Below, piece after piece: positions 40,980 to 50,525 of a stretch of DNA of 64,000 nt. Position numbers and translations under genes: made by a program. Under the pieces are notes generated by a model. That model saw nothing but the letters and a program-made list of their open reading frames with translations. It was not told where the DNA came from and searched no databases. Source of the DNA: Halomonas meridiana (GTDB lineage: Bacteria > Pseudomonadota > Gammaproteobacteria > Pseudomonadales > Halomonadaceae); NCBI RefSeq assembly GCF_009846525.1, contig NZ_CP024621.1, positions 2,418,001 to 2,482,000 of the forward strand, read 5' to 3'. The stretch's first letter is position 1, and every line of letters begins with the position of its first letter.

Positions 40980-41684
40980 ATGTCAGCAAGTGATAACCCT
41001 TTTTATACGGCGCTCGCGCTGATTCTGGGCATGGACTCCGATTTGATCGACATCGTGGTGCTCTCTTTGCAGGTGTCGCTGGTCGCCGTGCTGATCGCCA
41101 GCGCCTTGGCGTTGCCGGTGGGAGCGGCACTCGCCCTATGGCGCTTTCCTGGACGCAATGGGCTGATCGTCTTACTCAATGCACTGATGGGGCTACCGCC
41201 GGTCGTGGCTGGGCTATGTGTCTATTTGCTGCTCTCCCGGGCAGGACCATTAGGCTCGTTTGGGCTGCTGTTCACGCCCAGCGCCATGGTGATTGCTCAA
41301 GTCATCCTGGTATTTCCCATTATCGCCGCGCTGACGCGCCAGCAGGTGGAAGCCCTGCACCATGAGTACGCCGAGCAGCTACGTTCGTTGGGGCTGACCC
41401 AGCGACGCATGATGCCCACCCTACTGTGGGATGCGCGCTTTGGCCTGCTGACGGTGATTCTGGCGGGCTTTGGCCGGGCCAGCGCCGAGGTGGGCGCAGT
41501 GATGATCGTCGGTGGCAATATCGACGGCGTGACTCGGGTGATGACCACCAGCATCGTACTGGAGACCAGTAAGGGGGATCTTCCCCTGGCGCTCGGGTTG
41601 GGCATCGTACTGCTGACGCTGGTCACCCTCATCAATGCGCTGGCCCATGCGGTCAGTGAAGCGGCCAAGAGGCGGTTAGGATGA
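40980..41684 (+). CDS. tupB: Tungstate ABC transporter permease TupB
   Basis: Single permease subunit of the tungstate importer, 234 residues from ATG 40980 (AGGT five bases upstream); an alternative GTG is at 40947. Six membrane helices are visible with the EAA-like loop HHEYAEQLRSLGLTQRRMM that couples to the ATPase. The AEVGAVMIVGGNIDGVTRVMTTSIVLET stretch is typical of TupB. Overlaps tupC by 4 bases (ATGA). Confidence 0.92.
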   Translation: MSASDNPFYTALALILGMDSDLIDIVVLSLQVSLVAVLIASALALPVGAALALWRFPGRNGLIVLLNALMGLPPVVAGLCVYLLLSRAGPLGSFGLLFTPSAMVIAQVILVFPIIAALTRQQVEALHHEYAEQLRSLGLTQRRMMPTLLWDARFGLLTVILAGFGRASAEVGAVMIVGGNIDGVTRVMTTSIVLETSKGDLPLALGLGIVLLTLVTLINALAHAVSEAAKRRLG

Positions 41685-42418
41685 ATGCACCGCTCACTAC
41701 CCCCTCTTTCACCCCACTGGCCGATGTGCCAGCCCTGCACTTTCAGCAGGCGAGCTTTACCCATCGTGGACACGCCTTGTTGGTGCCCACCACTTTCACG
41801 CTGTCTGGCTGTCAGCGCACGTTGATCATGGGGCCTAACGGGGCGGGTAAAAGTCTGTTCATGCGTTTGGCTCACGGTCTACTCCGCCCTAGCAGCGGCC
41901 ACGTTAGCTGGGAAGGCGCACCTCCCGTGCAGGCCATGGTGTTTCAGCGGCCGGTGCTGCTGCGTCGCTCGGTCATCGATAATCTGATCTACGCCCTGGC
42001 CGTCAAACGCGTACCTCGCCGGGAGCGCACAGCGCTCGCCTGGCAGGCACTGGAGAAGTTCGGCTTAGCAGCTCTGGCCAAGCGCCCCGCGCGGGTGCTG
42101 TCTGGCGGCGAGCAGCAGCGGCTCACCCTGGCCCGCGCTTGGCTGTTAACCCCTTCCGTGCTGTTTTTGGATGAACCCACCTCCGCCCTTGACCCCGCCG
42201 CCATTAAGGCGGTGGAAGATGCAGTGAACGAGTTTCACCAGAGCGGGACGCGCATCGTCATGACGACCCACGACCTGCATCAGGCGAAGCGGCTCGCCGA
42301 CGACGTGCTGTTTATGTACGGCGGTCAGGTGCTGGAGCACACCAGCGCCGAGCGATTTTTCGACACCCCGGCCTCCTCGCAGGCCAGGGCGTTTATCCGG
42401 GGCGAACTGGTTTGGTGA
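41681..42418 (+). CDS. tupC: Tungstate ABC transporter ATP-binding protein TupC
   Basis: ABC ATPase of 245 residues: Walker A GPNGAGKSLFMRL, signature LSGGEQQRLTLARAW, Walker B VLFLDEPTSALDP and the H-loop TTHDLHQAKRL. Operon position between tupB and tupA defines the role. It is translationally coupled to tupB; tupA follows after 39 bases. Confidence 0.93.
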   Translation: MNAPLTTPSFTPLADVPALHFQQASFTHRGHALLVPTTFTLSGCQRTLIMGPNGAGKSLFMRLAHGLLRPSSGHVSWEGAPPVQAMVFQRPVLLRRSVIDNLIYALAVKRVPRRERTALAWQALEKFGLAALAKRPARVLSGGEQQRLTLARAWLLTPSVLFLDEPTSALDPAAIKAVEDAVNEFHQSGTRIVMTTHDLHQAKRLADDVLFMYGGQVLEHTSAERFFDTPASSQARAFIRGELVW

Positions 42419-42457
42419 CCCCCACTCAGCGTTGAACAATACCCAAAGGAGCAGACC

Positions 42458-43273
42458 GTGAAGACAATGACCACGCTTATCACCGCCAGCGTATGCACGA
42501 CCGCCTTGGCCTGGAGTGCTTCCCTACTCGCGGATGACGACTTCATTACACTCGCCTCCACGACGTCCACCGAGAACTCAGGGCTGTTCGATGCCATTAT
42601 CCCCACGTTCACCGAGGCCACCGGCATCGACGTGCGCGTGGTGGCCGTCGGCACCGGGCAAGCGTTTGAGATCGGCCGCCGTGGTGATGCTGACAGTCTG
42701 CTGGTACACGATACGGCAGGCGAGGAGCAGTTCGTGGCGGACGGTTACGCCACGGAGCGTTTGGACGTCATGTATAACGACTTCGTGATCGTAGGCCCCA
42801 GTGACGACCCGGCAGGCATTAGCGACAGCGAGAGCGTCGCCGACGCCTTTGCGCGTATCGCCGAGAGCGGATCACCGTTTGCCTCACGAGGCGATGACAG
42901 CGGCACGAACCGCGCCGAACTGCGGTTGTGGGAAGACGCGGGCGTGACGCCTCAAGGCGAGTGGTACCGCGAGCTGGGCAGTGGCATGGGCCCGACCCTA
43001 AACACCGCTGCGGGTATGGACGCCTACACCTTTACCGACCGCGCCACCTGGGTCGCGTTCGATAATCCGCAAAACCTCACGCTGCTGTTCGAAGGTGACG
43101 AAGCGCTGTTTAACCAGTACGGCAGCCTGCTGCTCTCGGAAGAGCGTCATCCGCACTTGAAGCATGATTTAGCCGCCCAGTGGCACCAGTGGCTCGTTTC
43201 TGAGGAAGGCCAGCAGGCGATTACTGACTTCGAGGTAGGCGGCCAACAGCTGTTTTTCCCTAACGCTGAGTAA
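42458..43273 (+). CDS. tupA: Tungstate-binding protein TupA
   Basis: Periplasmic binding protein, 271 residues, GTG start after AAAGGAG. Signal peptide (about 1-24, ending ASLLA). The TupA hallmark TTS-type motif appears directly after it (LASTTSTENSGLFDAI), and DSLLVHDTAGEEQFVADGYA plus the RGDDSGTNRAEL anion-binding block follow. These distinguish tungstate-specific TupA from molybdate ModA. Closes the tupBCA operon; a hairpin follows. Confidence 0.92.
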   Translation: MKTMTTLITASVCTTALAWSASLLADDDFITLASTTSTENSGLFDAIIPTFTEATGIDVRVVAVGTGQAFEIGRRGDADSLLVHDTAGEEQFVADGYATERLDVMYNDFVIVGPSDDPAGISDSESVADAFARIAESGSPFASRGDDSGTNRAELRLWEDAGVTPQGEWYRELGSGMGPTLNTAAGMDAYTFTDRATWVAFDNPQNLTLLFEGDEALFNQYGSLLLSEERHPHLKHDLAAQWHQWLVSEEGQQAITDFEVGGQQLFFPNAE

Positions 43274-43285
43274 GCCGATCGCCAA

Positions 43286-43316
43286 AGCGCCAGCCCACAT
43301 TTGACGGGCTGGCGCT
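43286..43316. terminator. Convergent terminator hairpin between tupA and the SBP_5 gene
   Basis: AGCGCCAGCCC and GGGCTGGCGCT pair perfectly (11 bp, 9-base loop). U-tracts are weak on both sides, so efficiency is uncertain, but the convergent location supports a bidirectional terminator. Confidence 0.65.
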
Positions 43317-43336
43317 CGGCTCGGGTCACCCTTGGC

Positions 43337-44935
43337 TCAACTGGCGATCCACATCTTCTCGACCGAGCGAGTCGCTACCTCACCCGGCACGTCGATATAG
43401 CCGCGTACGTCAGCACGATTGGCAGAGATCGAATCCATATAGAGCGGTGCCACGGTGCTGCCCTCCTGCTGATACAGCACCTGGATATCGTGGTACATCT
43501 GACGCCGCTTGGTCTCGTCCTGCTCACCACGTGCCGCAATGATCAACTGATCGAGCTGCTCGTTGGCCCAGCGCGCTTCGTTCCACGGCGCATTCGATAA
43601 ATTGACCATGGAAAGGTAGGCATCCGCCGTTGGGCGGCTCGACCAGCCAGAGGCGCAAAACTCGTGCTGACGCCACACTTCCGACCAGTAGCCATCGGCG
43701 GGGACGCGATTGACCTCCAGCGGTATTCCGGCACGCTGGGCCGACTGCTGATACAGCTCCGCCGCCGAGACCGCGCCTTCAAAGGTCGCACCGTCTGCGG
43801 TGCTTAGCCGAATGGGCCTATCCATGCCGGATTGACGCCAGTGATGGAGCGCTTTGTCCGGATCGAAGGCATGGCTGGGGAGATCGGTGGTGAAGTAAGG
43901 ATTGCTGGGAAATAGCGGTGAGTCGTTGCCCACCTGACCATAGCCTTGCACCAGCAGATTCAATAGTTGCTCTCGGTCGAGGGCGTACTTCATGGCCAAA
44001 CGGACGTCTTTGTTATTGAAAGGCGCGCGGTCGGCCAAGCCGGGGAACGTTACCTGGAAACTGCCCACGTTACGGTTGATGGTGAGCGATGACGCGCTCT
44101 CCAAACGGCTGACGATACTGGGTGTCACCCTGTTGACGAAGTGAACCGAGCCGCTCATCAGTGCCGCTACCCGTGCGGTGGCATCGTTGAAGGCACGGGT
44201 TTCGACGCTGTCGACGAAGGCACGATCCGACTTCCAGTAGTTCTCGTTGCGCTTGACCAGAGTACGTACTCCCGGCTCAAAGCTCTCCAGCACGAACGGC
44301 CCGGTGCCAATCCCGTCATCGAAATTCGCACCGGCAGGAGTGATGGCAAAGTTCACCTCTCCCAGCAAGTACGGTAAGTCCATGTTGGGCGCCGACAACG
44401 TCATGACCACTTGATGTTGGCCACGGGCGGTCAGCTCGGTGATTTGCTCCATGTAACCCTTCACGGCCGAAGGCGAATCGTCGGCACGGTGATGGTTGAG
44501 CGAGTACACCACATCGTCGGCGGTGAGGGTTTTGCCGTTATGGAAGGTCACGCCTTGTCGCAGGGTAAAGACCCACTGCGTCGCATCGGTCGTCTCCCAC
44601 GATTCGGCCAACCCGGGTGCCAACGTGCCATCATCGTGGAGTTCGGTCAGGGTATTAAATAGCTGACGCCCCACATGGTACATGTACTGCTCGAAGTAGT
44701 AGGCCGGGTCCAAACGATCACTGCTAGAGGCGTTATCGATCGCCAAAATGAGATGCCCACCGCGTTGTGGGGTAGCATCCGTTTGTGCGCTCGCCCAGCG
44801 TGGCAACAGTAGTCCGCCCAAGGCGCTGGCAGATACCGATAGCGCAGCGGAGTGTTGCAGAAACTGGCGACGGGTGACGCCAGCCATGCGCCCCGCATCG
44901 GGTAAGTTCGTTCCTTTCTTCATGGGGAGATTCAT
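43337..44935 (-). CDS. Tat-exported ABC substrate-binding protein (SBP_5, oligopeptide/nickel type)
   Basis: About 532 residues; several starts are possible (44944 TTG, 44935 ATG, 44923 ATG), none with an ideal ribosome site. A twin-arginine signal TRRQFLQHSAALSVSASALGGLLL precedes the cleavage region PRWASAQ (quoted in part). The mature domain has LAESWETTDATQWVFTLRQ and DVVYSLNHHR, typical of family 5 binding proteins. No permease or ATPase genes are adjacent, so it is an orphan that must use a transporter encoded elsewhere. The homocysteine methyltransferase gene lies just upstream. Confidence 0.88.
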   Translation of the reverse strand: MNLPMKKGTNLPDAGRMAGVTRRQFLQHSAALSVSASALGGLLLPRWASAQTDATPQRGGHLILAIDNASSSDRLDPAYYFEQYMYHVGRQLFNTLTELHDDGTLAPGLAESWETTDATQWVFTLRQGVTFHNGKTLTADDVVYSLNHHRADDSPSAVKGYMEQITELTARGQHQVVMTLSAPNMDLPYLLGEVNFAITPAGANFDDGIGTGPFVLESFEPGVRTLVKRNENYWKSDRAFVDSVETRAFNDATARVAALMSGSVHFVNRVTPSIVSRLESASSLTINRNVGSFQVTFPGLADRAPFNNKDVRLAMKYALDREQLLNLLVQGYGQVGNDSPLFPSNPYFTTDLPSHAFDPDKALHHWRQSGMDRPIRLSTADGATFEGAVSAAELYQQSAQRAGIPLEVNRVPADGYWSEVWRQHEFCASGWSSRPTADAYLSMVNLSNAPWNEARWANEQLDQLIIAARGEQDETKRRQMYHDIQVLYQQEGSTVAPLYMDSISANRADVRGYIDVPGEVATRSVEKMWIAS

Positions 44936-44961
44936 CCTATGCAATCAATAACAACACGCTG

Positions 44962-45852
44962 CTAGCTACGTACCGCGTCGGCCAGCTTGGCAATGTGCTC
45001 AGGGCCAATACCACAGCAGCCGCCGATCATGGTGGCGCCGGCGGCCTGCCAGCGCTGGGCGAAGTCGGCATAGGCATCGGGCCCTAAGTCATCGCGCATG
45101 TCACTCACACCGGCGTTGGCGGCGATGTGGTTACTCTGGGGGACGAAACTATTGGCGTACACGCCCAAACGCAGCGTGGCCCCTTTCTCCAGCACCACGG
45201 TGTGCGCTTGGCGAAGCGCCTCTTCCATCACCTCCGCTTGGCTGCAGTTGAACAGCAGCGCTTCACCGCCCGCCTCCAGCACCGCTGAAACGGCCTCTTC
45301 GACCCGCTCACCGGAGCGCAGCGCGCAGGGCAGTTCGCCATTTTCATCGGCGTCTTGCAGGGTGAACGAGAACCAGCGTGGGCGGGTATCGTCACCCAGC
45401 GCAACGGCCACGGCCCGGGCCTCCTCCGTGGCGCTCAGCGTCTCTGCCAGCCACACGTCCACGTAGGGAGCTTGACCCTCGATCAGCGTGGCCAGCAGTT
45501 TCGGGGCGCGCTGGGCATCGAAGAGCGCCGGCTGATAAGAACCGAACAGCGGCGGCAGCGATCCCGCGACGGTCACCGCATCTCCCGCCACGCTGTCACG
45601 CGCTAGCTTTCCCGCCAGCGTCGCCAGTGCCAAGCCGCGCTCGGCAAAGCATGCCTCGCCAATGTGAAAGGGCACGACGGCATAGGCATTGGTGGTAATC
45701 ACCTCGGCGCCTGCCTGAATGAACGCGCGGTGCGCTTGGGTCACGCACTCGGGGGCTTCCATTAGCGCAAGCGCCGACCACTCCGGTTGGCGAAACGGAG
45801 CACCTAAGCGTTTCAACTCACGTCCTAAGCCACCGTCTAACAGGGTTAACAT
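44962..45852 (-). CDS. Homocysteine S-methyltransferase family protein
   Basis: Zinc-dependent methyltransferase of the MmuM/BHMT family, 296 residues from the ATG at 45852 (AAGGAG nine bases upstream; an earlier in-frame ATG at 45885 lies in the terminator tail). LLDGGLGRELKRLG is the N-terminal strand; the zinc ligands are the Cys in LLFNCSQAE and the pair in MIGGCCGIGPEHI. Probable reaction: methyl transfer from S-methylmethionine or a related donor to homocysteine. It lies between cysDN and an orphan binding protein on one strand. Confidence 0.88.
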   Translation of the reverse strand: MLTLLDGGLGRELKRLGAPFRQPEWSALALMEAPECVTQAHRAFIQAGAEVITTNAYAVVPFHIGEACFAERGLALATLAGKLARDSVAGDAVTVAGSLPPLFGSYQPALFDAQRAPKLLATLIEGQAPYVDVWLAETLSATEEARAVAVALGDDTRPRWFSFTLQDADENGELPCALRSGERVEEAVSAVLEAGGEALLFNCSQAEVMEEALRQAHTVVLEKGATLRLGVYANSFVPQSNHIAANAGVSDMRDDLGPDAYADFAQRWQAAGATMIGGCCGIGPEHIAKLADAVRS

Positions 45853-45890
45853 CGACTCTCGCTCCTTGGTGTCTCGATTCAGCATTACCT

Positions 45891-45918
45891 AAAAATTGAC
45901 GCCGCAGAGCGGCGTCAA
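45891..45918 (-). terminator. Rho-independent terminator of cysDN
   Basis: On the minus strand TTGACGCCGC pairs with GCGGCGTCAA (10 bp, 3-base loop) and is followed by TTTTT. It starts 23 bases after the cysN stop and ends 38 bases before the homocysteine methyltransferase start. Confidence 0.92.
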
Positions 45919-45941
45919 CAGGGGTTCAATAAGGGGCGGCG

Positions 45942-47387
45942 TTAGCGTCCCAGCAGCGACCCGATATCTTTTGCTTCCCAGTGCGGGAAATGCTTGCGCA
46001 CCAGCGCGTTCAGATCGCGTTCGAAGGCGGCCCAATCGGTAGTGGTGGCCTGCTGGCGCGCATTCGCCACGCCACGAATCATGCCCGCTCCCACCGTCAC
46101 ATTGGTCAGCCGATCGATCACGATAAAGCTACCGGTGCCTGGGCTAGTGCGATAATCGTCGACGGGAATAGCGGCGGTCAACTCTACCTCGCAGCGGGCA
46201 ATGGCATTGAGCCCCAGCGAATCGGTGGCGTGCTTTTCCAGCGTGTTGACGTCGACCTGATACTCGATGGCGCTGACCTGCCCCGCTAAATCGCGGGTCG
46301 CCAGCTTGATATCGTAGAGCTTGCCGGGCGTGAGGGCCTCCTCATGCATCCACACGATGTCGGCGCTAAAGACGTTCGACAGCGGAATCTCGGCATCGGC
46401 GCTGACGATCCAATCACCGCGGGAAATGTCGATCTCGTCTTCCAGAGTAACGGTAATCGCTTGGCCGGGGTACGCCGCGTCCAAATCACCGTCGAAAGTG
46501 ACCACGCGTGCCACGCGAGACGTCTTACCGGAAGGCAGCGCTTTGACCGCCTGGCCGGGACGCAGCACCCCCGCCGAGAGCGTGCCGCAGTAGCCGCGGA
46601 AGTCCAGGTTCGGGCGATTGACGTACTGCACCGGCAGACGCAAATCGGTGAGGTTCTGATCACGGGTGACTTCGACGTTCTCCAGCAGCTCGATCAGCGT
46701 TTTGCCCTCGTAGCGCTCGCCGTCCTCGAAGTACCAAGGCGTTTGCTCGCTGCGATTGACCACGTTGTCGCCGTTGAGCGCCGACATCGGCACGAAACGG
46801 ATGTCCGGGGCCTGCAGGTTGGTAGCGAACGCGCGGTACTCGTCGACGATCTCGTTGAAGCGTGCTTCCGAGAAGCCCACCAAATCCATCTTATTCACTG
46901 CAATGACCAGATGCTGGATGCCCAGCAGGTCGGCAATGAAGCTGTGGCGGCGCGTCTGGGTCTGCACGCCGTAACGTGCGTCGATCAGAATGATCGCTAG
47001 GCTTGCCGTGGAGGCACCGGTGGCCATATTGCGGGTGTACTGCTCATGCCCTGGGGTATCGGCAATGATGAACTTGCGCTTTTCGGTAGAGAAGAAGCGG
47101 TAGGCTACATCGATGGTGATGCCCTGTTCTCGCTCGGACTGTAGGCCGTCCACCAGGAGCGCCAGATCCACCGTATCGCCGGTCGTGCCGCTGGTTTTCG
47201 AGGCCTTGGTAATGGCTGCCAACTGATCTTCGAAGATCATCTTGGAGTCGTGGAGCATCCGGCCGATGAGCGTCGATTTACCGTCATCGACACTGCCGCA
47301 GGTAATGAAGCGCAGCAGGTCTTTGTTTTCGTGCTCGTGCAGGTATTGCTCGATGTTATCGGCAATTAACGTTGATTGGTGTGCCAT
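45942..47387 (-). CDS. cysN: Sulfate adenylyltransferase subunit 1 (CysN)
   Basis: GTPase subunit that drives APS formation in assimilatory sulfate reduction. 481 residues: EF-Tu-like G domain with [27 protein letters not shown] and NKMDLV, then beta-barrel domains. There is no C-terminal APS kinase, so this is CysN rather than CysNC; cysC is not in the window. Its ATG shares a base with the cysD stop (TAATG). Confidence 0.97.
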   Translation of the reverse strand: MAHQSTLIADNIEQYLHEHENKDLLRFITCGSVDDGKSTLIGRMLHDSKMIFEDQLAAITKASKTSGTTGDTVDLALLVDGLQSEREQGITIDVAYRFFSTEKRKFIIADTPGHEQYTRNMATGASTASLAIILIDARYGVQTQTRRHSFIADLLGIQHLVIAVNKMDLVGFSEARFNEIVDEYRAFATNLQAPDIRFVPMSALNGDNVVNRSEQTPWYFEDGERYEGKTLIELLENVEVTRDQNLTDLRLPVQYVNRPNLDFRGYCGTLSAGVLRPGQAVKALPSGKTSRVARVVTFDGDLDAAYPGQAITVTLEDEIDISRGDWIVSADAEIPLSNVFSADIVWMHEEALTPGKLYDIKLATRDLAGQVSAIEYQVDVNTLEKHATDSLGLNAIARCEVELTAAIPVDDYRTSPGTGSFIVIDRLTNVTVGAGMIRGVANARQQATTTDWAAFERDLNALVRKHFPHWEAKDIGSLLGR

Positions 47388-48346
47388 TAGAAGTACCCCT
47401 CACGCTTTTTCTTCTCCATGGAACCGGCCTGATCGTGGTCGATGGCACGGCCGCTGCGCTCGCTGGTCTTGGTCAGCAGCATCTCTTGGATGATTTCCGG
47501 CAGCGTGGCGGCTTTGGACTCCACCGCGCCAGTGAGCGGGTAGCAGCCCAACGTTCTGAAACGCACCCACTTCTCTTCAGGCACCTCGCCAGGGGCCAGG
47601 GGCAGGCGGTCATCGTCCACCATGATCTGCATGCCGTCGCGCTCGACCACCGGGCGTTTGGCGGAGTAATAGAGCGGCACGATGGGAATCGACTCAAGGT
47701 AGATGTACTGCCAGATATCCAGCTCGGTCCAGTTGGAAAGCGGGAACACGCGAATCGATTCGCCTTTGTTGACCTTGGCGTTGTACACGTTCCAAAGCTC
47801 GGGGCGCTGGTTTTTGGGGTCCCAGCGGTGGTACTTGTCGCGGAAGGAGTACACCCGCTCTTTGGCACGGGACGCCTCTTCGTCGCGGCGCGCACCGCCA
47901 AAGGCCGCATCGAACCCGTATTTATCCAGCGCCTGCTTGAGCGCCTGGGTCTTCATGATATCGGTGTACTTCGCGCTACCGTGATCGAAGGGGTTGATGT
48001 TGGCAGCCCGCCCCTCTTCGTTGGTGTGCACGATCAGCTCCATGCCCGCCTCTTCCGCCATGCGGTTGCGGAACGCGATCATTTCGCGGAACTTCCAGGT
48101 GGTATCGATGTGCATCAGCGGGAACGGCGGCGTGCCAGGGTAGAAGGCTTTGCGCGCCAAGTGCAGCATGACCGAGGAGTCTTTACCGATGGAGTACATC
48201 ATCACCGGGTTACTGAACTCTGCCGCCACTTCTCGGATGATGTGGATCGACTCGGCTTCGAGCTGCTTCAGGTGGGTCAGCCGGGCAGCATCCGGTGCGC
48301 TTGGCACCTCTTGCGTTGCCGCCGACGGCGCAGAAAACTGGTTCAT
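47387..48346 (-). CDS. cysD: Sulfate adenylyltransferase subunit 2 (CysD)
   Basis: PP-loop ATP sulfurylase subunit making APS from ATP and sulfate. 319 residues: [17 protein letters not shown] (PP motif), [17 protein letters not shown], and the C-terminal [17 protein letters not shown] characteristic of CysD. First gene of the cysDN operon, with a 191-base upstream region that includes an AT-rich tract. Confidence 0.97.
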   Translation of the reverse strand: MNQFSAPSAATQEVPSAPDAARLTHLKQLEAESIHIIREVAAEFSNPVMMYSIGKDSSVMLHLARKAFYPGTPPFPLMHIDTTWKFREMIAFRNRMAEEAGMELIVHTNEEGRAANINPFDHGSAKYTDIMKTQALKQALDKYGFDAAFGGARRDEEASRAKERVYSFRDKYHRWDPKNQRPELWNVYNAKVNKGESIRVFPLSNWTELDIWQYIYLESIPIVPLYYSAKRPVVERDGMQIMVDDDRLPLAPGEVPEEKWVRFRTLGCYPLTGAVESKAATLPEIIQEMLLTKTSERSGRAIDHDQAGSMEKKKREGYF

Positions 48347-48452
48347 TACCTACTCCCTCACAAAACGGTGCTTGCTTGTATCGAGACGGCTTTTCAAGGA
48401 AGCCTTTGCAAACATGAACGGCCGTCCAGCGCACAGAGATCGCAAGACGGGC

Positions 48453-48530
48453 ATTTGTGGGTAGGGTAACGCTAGGTCAATAATAACCCAAAAGAATTAA
48501 TAACTATCTTTTTAGATCTATAACGCCTAA
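48453..48530 (-). promoter_or_regulatory. Candidate cysDN promoter with AT-rich upstream tract
   Basis: On the minus strand TTGACC (48480-48475), a 16-base spacer and ACAAAT (48458-48453, only 3 of 6) precede cysD by about 105 bases. Immediately upstream is a strongly AT-rich stretch (48481-48530). In enterobacteria CysB binds just upstream of the -35 of cys promoters; binding here is inference. Confidence 0.35.
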
Positions 48531-48537
48531 AAAAACA

Positions 48538-49272
48538 TCACACGATCACGCGCTCCACCCAGGTCTCCCACGCCTGGCCGTGAAAGTCTACGATGCGGTA
48601 ACCAGGGCGTGAAGCTTCGTCGATGGCAAATGCCTCAGCCCCTGGCAGAAATTGATCCGACAAGGCGGGGCAACCATAAACGCCAATATCGGTGCCTGCT
48701 GCCTGATGATGTTGGGCATAGGCCTGATGCGCGTGGCCAAACAGGATCACTTTTACCTGCGGATACGCGCTCAGGAGCTGCCAAAAAGCATCGCGGTCCT
48801 GTAGGCCAATCGCATCCATCCAGGCGGCTCCCACGTCCACCGGCGGGTGGTGCATGGCAATCAGTGTGGGACGGTCGTCGTGTTCGAGGCGCGTCGCCAG
48901 CGCGCCCAAGGCGTCGCTTCCTAATTCGCCGTGGGGCTTGCCAACGACCTGAGTATTGAGCAGTAGCAAGCGCCACTGCTCCAAATCCACTTCGTCGAGC
49001 AGCGGCTGCTCGGCACTCATCAGCTCTAGCTGATCATGGTTACCCGGTATCCAGAACCACGGGCAGGGCAACGCACAAAGCGCTTCCCGTGCATGGGCAT
49101 AGGAGGCAGCAGTTTCATCCTGACTGACGTCGCCGGTGAACACGACGACATCGGGCCGCTCTGCGGCGACCGCTTCTAGCACGCGTTGAAAATGCTGCCA
49201 CGGAATCCCTGCTCGGGAGCGCGCCTGTTTATCTGCATGTAAGTGTGAATCGGTAATTTGGACAAGCCGCAT
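48538..49272 (-). CDS. cpdA: 3',5'-cyclic-AMP phosphodiesterase CpdA
   Basis: Class III metallophosphoesterase, 244 residues. Metal ligands are seen in ITDSHLHAD, VVFTGDVSQD, WIPGNHDQLEL, IAMHHPPVD and LFGHAHQAY. The nudF-yqiB-cpdA order is the E. coli one (there followed by yqiA and parE), supporting CpdA. It would lower cAMP and so influence CRP-type control. Confidence 0.93.
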   Translation of the reverse strand: MRLVQITDSHLHADKQARSRAGIPWQHFQRVLEAVAAERPDVVVFTGDVSQDETAASYAHAREALCALPCPWFWIPGNHDQLELMSAEQPLLDEVDLEQWRLLLLNTQVVGKPHGELGSDALGALATRLEHDDRPTLIAMHHPPVDVGAAWMDAIGLQDRDAFWQLLSAYPQVKVILFGHAHQAYAQHHQAAGTDIGVYGCPALSDQFLPGAEAFAIDEASRPGYRIVDFHGQAWETWVERVIV

Positions 49273-49311
49273 TCACCTAGCTCCCTTGACCTGAATCGTG
49301 TACGACGTGAA

Positions 49312-49758
49312 TTAACGTAGCTCGGGCATGTCCACCGCATGACCATGGGCCAGCCCGTGGGCCAACCACTCGCCCAGGAAGCAGTTGAGCTGTAGCTTTT
49401 CATCCGGTTGATGCATGCGGGCATTGGGGTAGCGGTAACGGCCGCTGAAGTGGCGCTCGCGCTGAAAATCGATCACCTCTGCCATGCGCACATCATGGTA
49501 GAGGTGCACGCGCATGCGCGGCCCTTCGATCACGGCATCCAGCGGCCCGCTCTGGGAGACCTCTACCAGCGTGGTATAGGGGGCTTCCTGCAGAATCACC
49601 AAGTGCAAGTCACCAAAGTGCTGGTGATCGCTGCGCAGGGCGATATCACGGCGCTGACCGCTCTCCATATCCCCCACTAGGCGCAGCAGACGCAGATAGT
49701 TCGCGCTGCATTCGCCCTGTAGGGTCTTCAAATCGGTAACGTAGGCGGCTCTTGCCAT
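49312..49758 (-). CDS. yqiB: DUF1249 family protein (YqiB-like)
   Basis: 148-residue soluble protein of unknown function: MARAAYVTDLKTLQGECSA start and the RMHQPDEKLQLNCFLGEWL C-terminal block match YqiB. Located between nudF and cpdA as in E. coli; 9 bases after nudF and 39 before cpdA, so probably co-transcribed. Confidence 0.88.
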   Translation of the reverse strand: MARAAYVTDLKTLQGECSANYLRLLRLVGDMESGQRRDIALRSDHQHFGDLHLVILQEAPYTTLVEVSQSGPLDAVIEGPRMRVHLYHDVRMAEVIDFQRERHFSGRYRYPNARMHQPDEKLQLNCFLGEWLAHGLAHGHAVDMPELR

Positions 49759-49767
49759 GATGACTCC

Positions 49768-50418
49768 TTACTGGGTTCGCTTGGCGTCAGTCGTCGAAAG
49801 GGCGGCGCGTTGAGACGCGGCGCGCAGCGATGCCCGCTGCCCCGCCAGCCAATGCAGCCCAATCAACGACATGGCGTTGTCGAGTCTTCCCTGCTCTAGG
49901 AGTTCCCAAGCATGCGTAAACGTGACGATATGCACCCGAATGTCTTCGTGCTCGTCGTCGACTCCATACACACCGCCAAGCCCTTGGGTATCCACCAGAC
50001 CGCAAAACAGCGTCACGCGCTCATTGCAAGCACCGGGGCTGGGATAGTAGGTGTGCAATTTGGTCAGTTGCCCTACTTGGCAACCGGCCTCTTCCAGCGC
50101 TTCGCGGCGGGCAACGTCTTCCAACGACTCGTCTTTGTCCACGAGACCCGCGACGAATTCTAATTTCCACGGGGAGGTGGGGTCATCGATCGCCCCGGCG
50201 CGAAACTGCTCGATCAGTACCAGCGCATCACGATGGGGGTCGTAGAGGAGCACACCCACCGCATCGAAGCGGTGATGGACTTCGCGGCGCATGGCATCGC
50301 TCCAGCCGCCTTCGAACAGGCGGTGGCGCAGCTCCAGCGCTTCTAAGCGAAAGAATCCTTGATAGAGGGTGTCGCGTTGGATGAGTTCGACATCATCACG
50401 ACCAAGCGTAGGACCCAT
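49768..50418 (-). CDS. nudF: ADP-ribose pyrophosphatase NudF
   Basis: Nudix hydrolase of ADP-ribose, 216 residues. Nudix box: GLVDKDESLEDVARREALEEAG fits G-x5-E-x7-REUxEExGU (shown in part: REALEEAG). IEQFRAGAIDD and PSPGACNERVTLF are typical of the ADPRase subfamily. First gene of a nudF-yqiB-cpdA unit. Confidence 0.93.
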   Translation of the reverse strand: MGPTLGRDDVELIQRDTLYQGFFRLEALELRHRLFEGGWSDAMRREVHHRFDAVGVLLYDPHRDALVLIEQFRAGAIDDPTSPWKLEFVAGLVDKDESLEDVARREALEEAGCQVGQLTKLHTYYPSPGACNERVTLFCGLVDTQGLGGVYGVDDEHEDIRVHIVTFTHAWELLEQGRLDNAMSLIGLHWLAGQRASLRAASQRAALSTTDAKRTQ

Positions 50419-50525
50419 ACGGCACTCCCGGTGATCACAATCGTCCTATTATCAATGCTGCCCACCGGGAATGCCAATGCGGTGATTAACCGCGTGTCAT
50501 CAGTGTCGAAAAGATGACGGGTACG

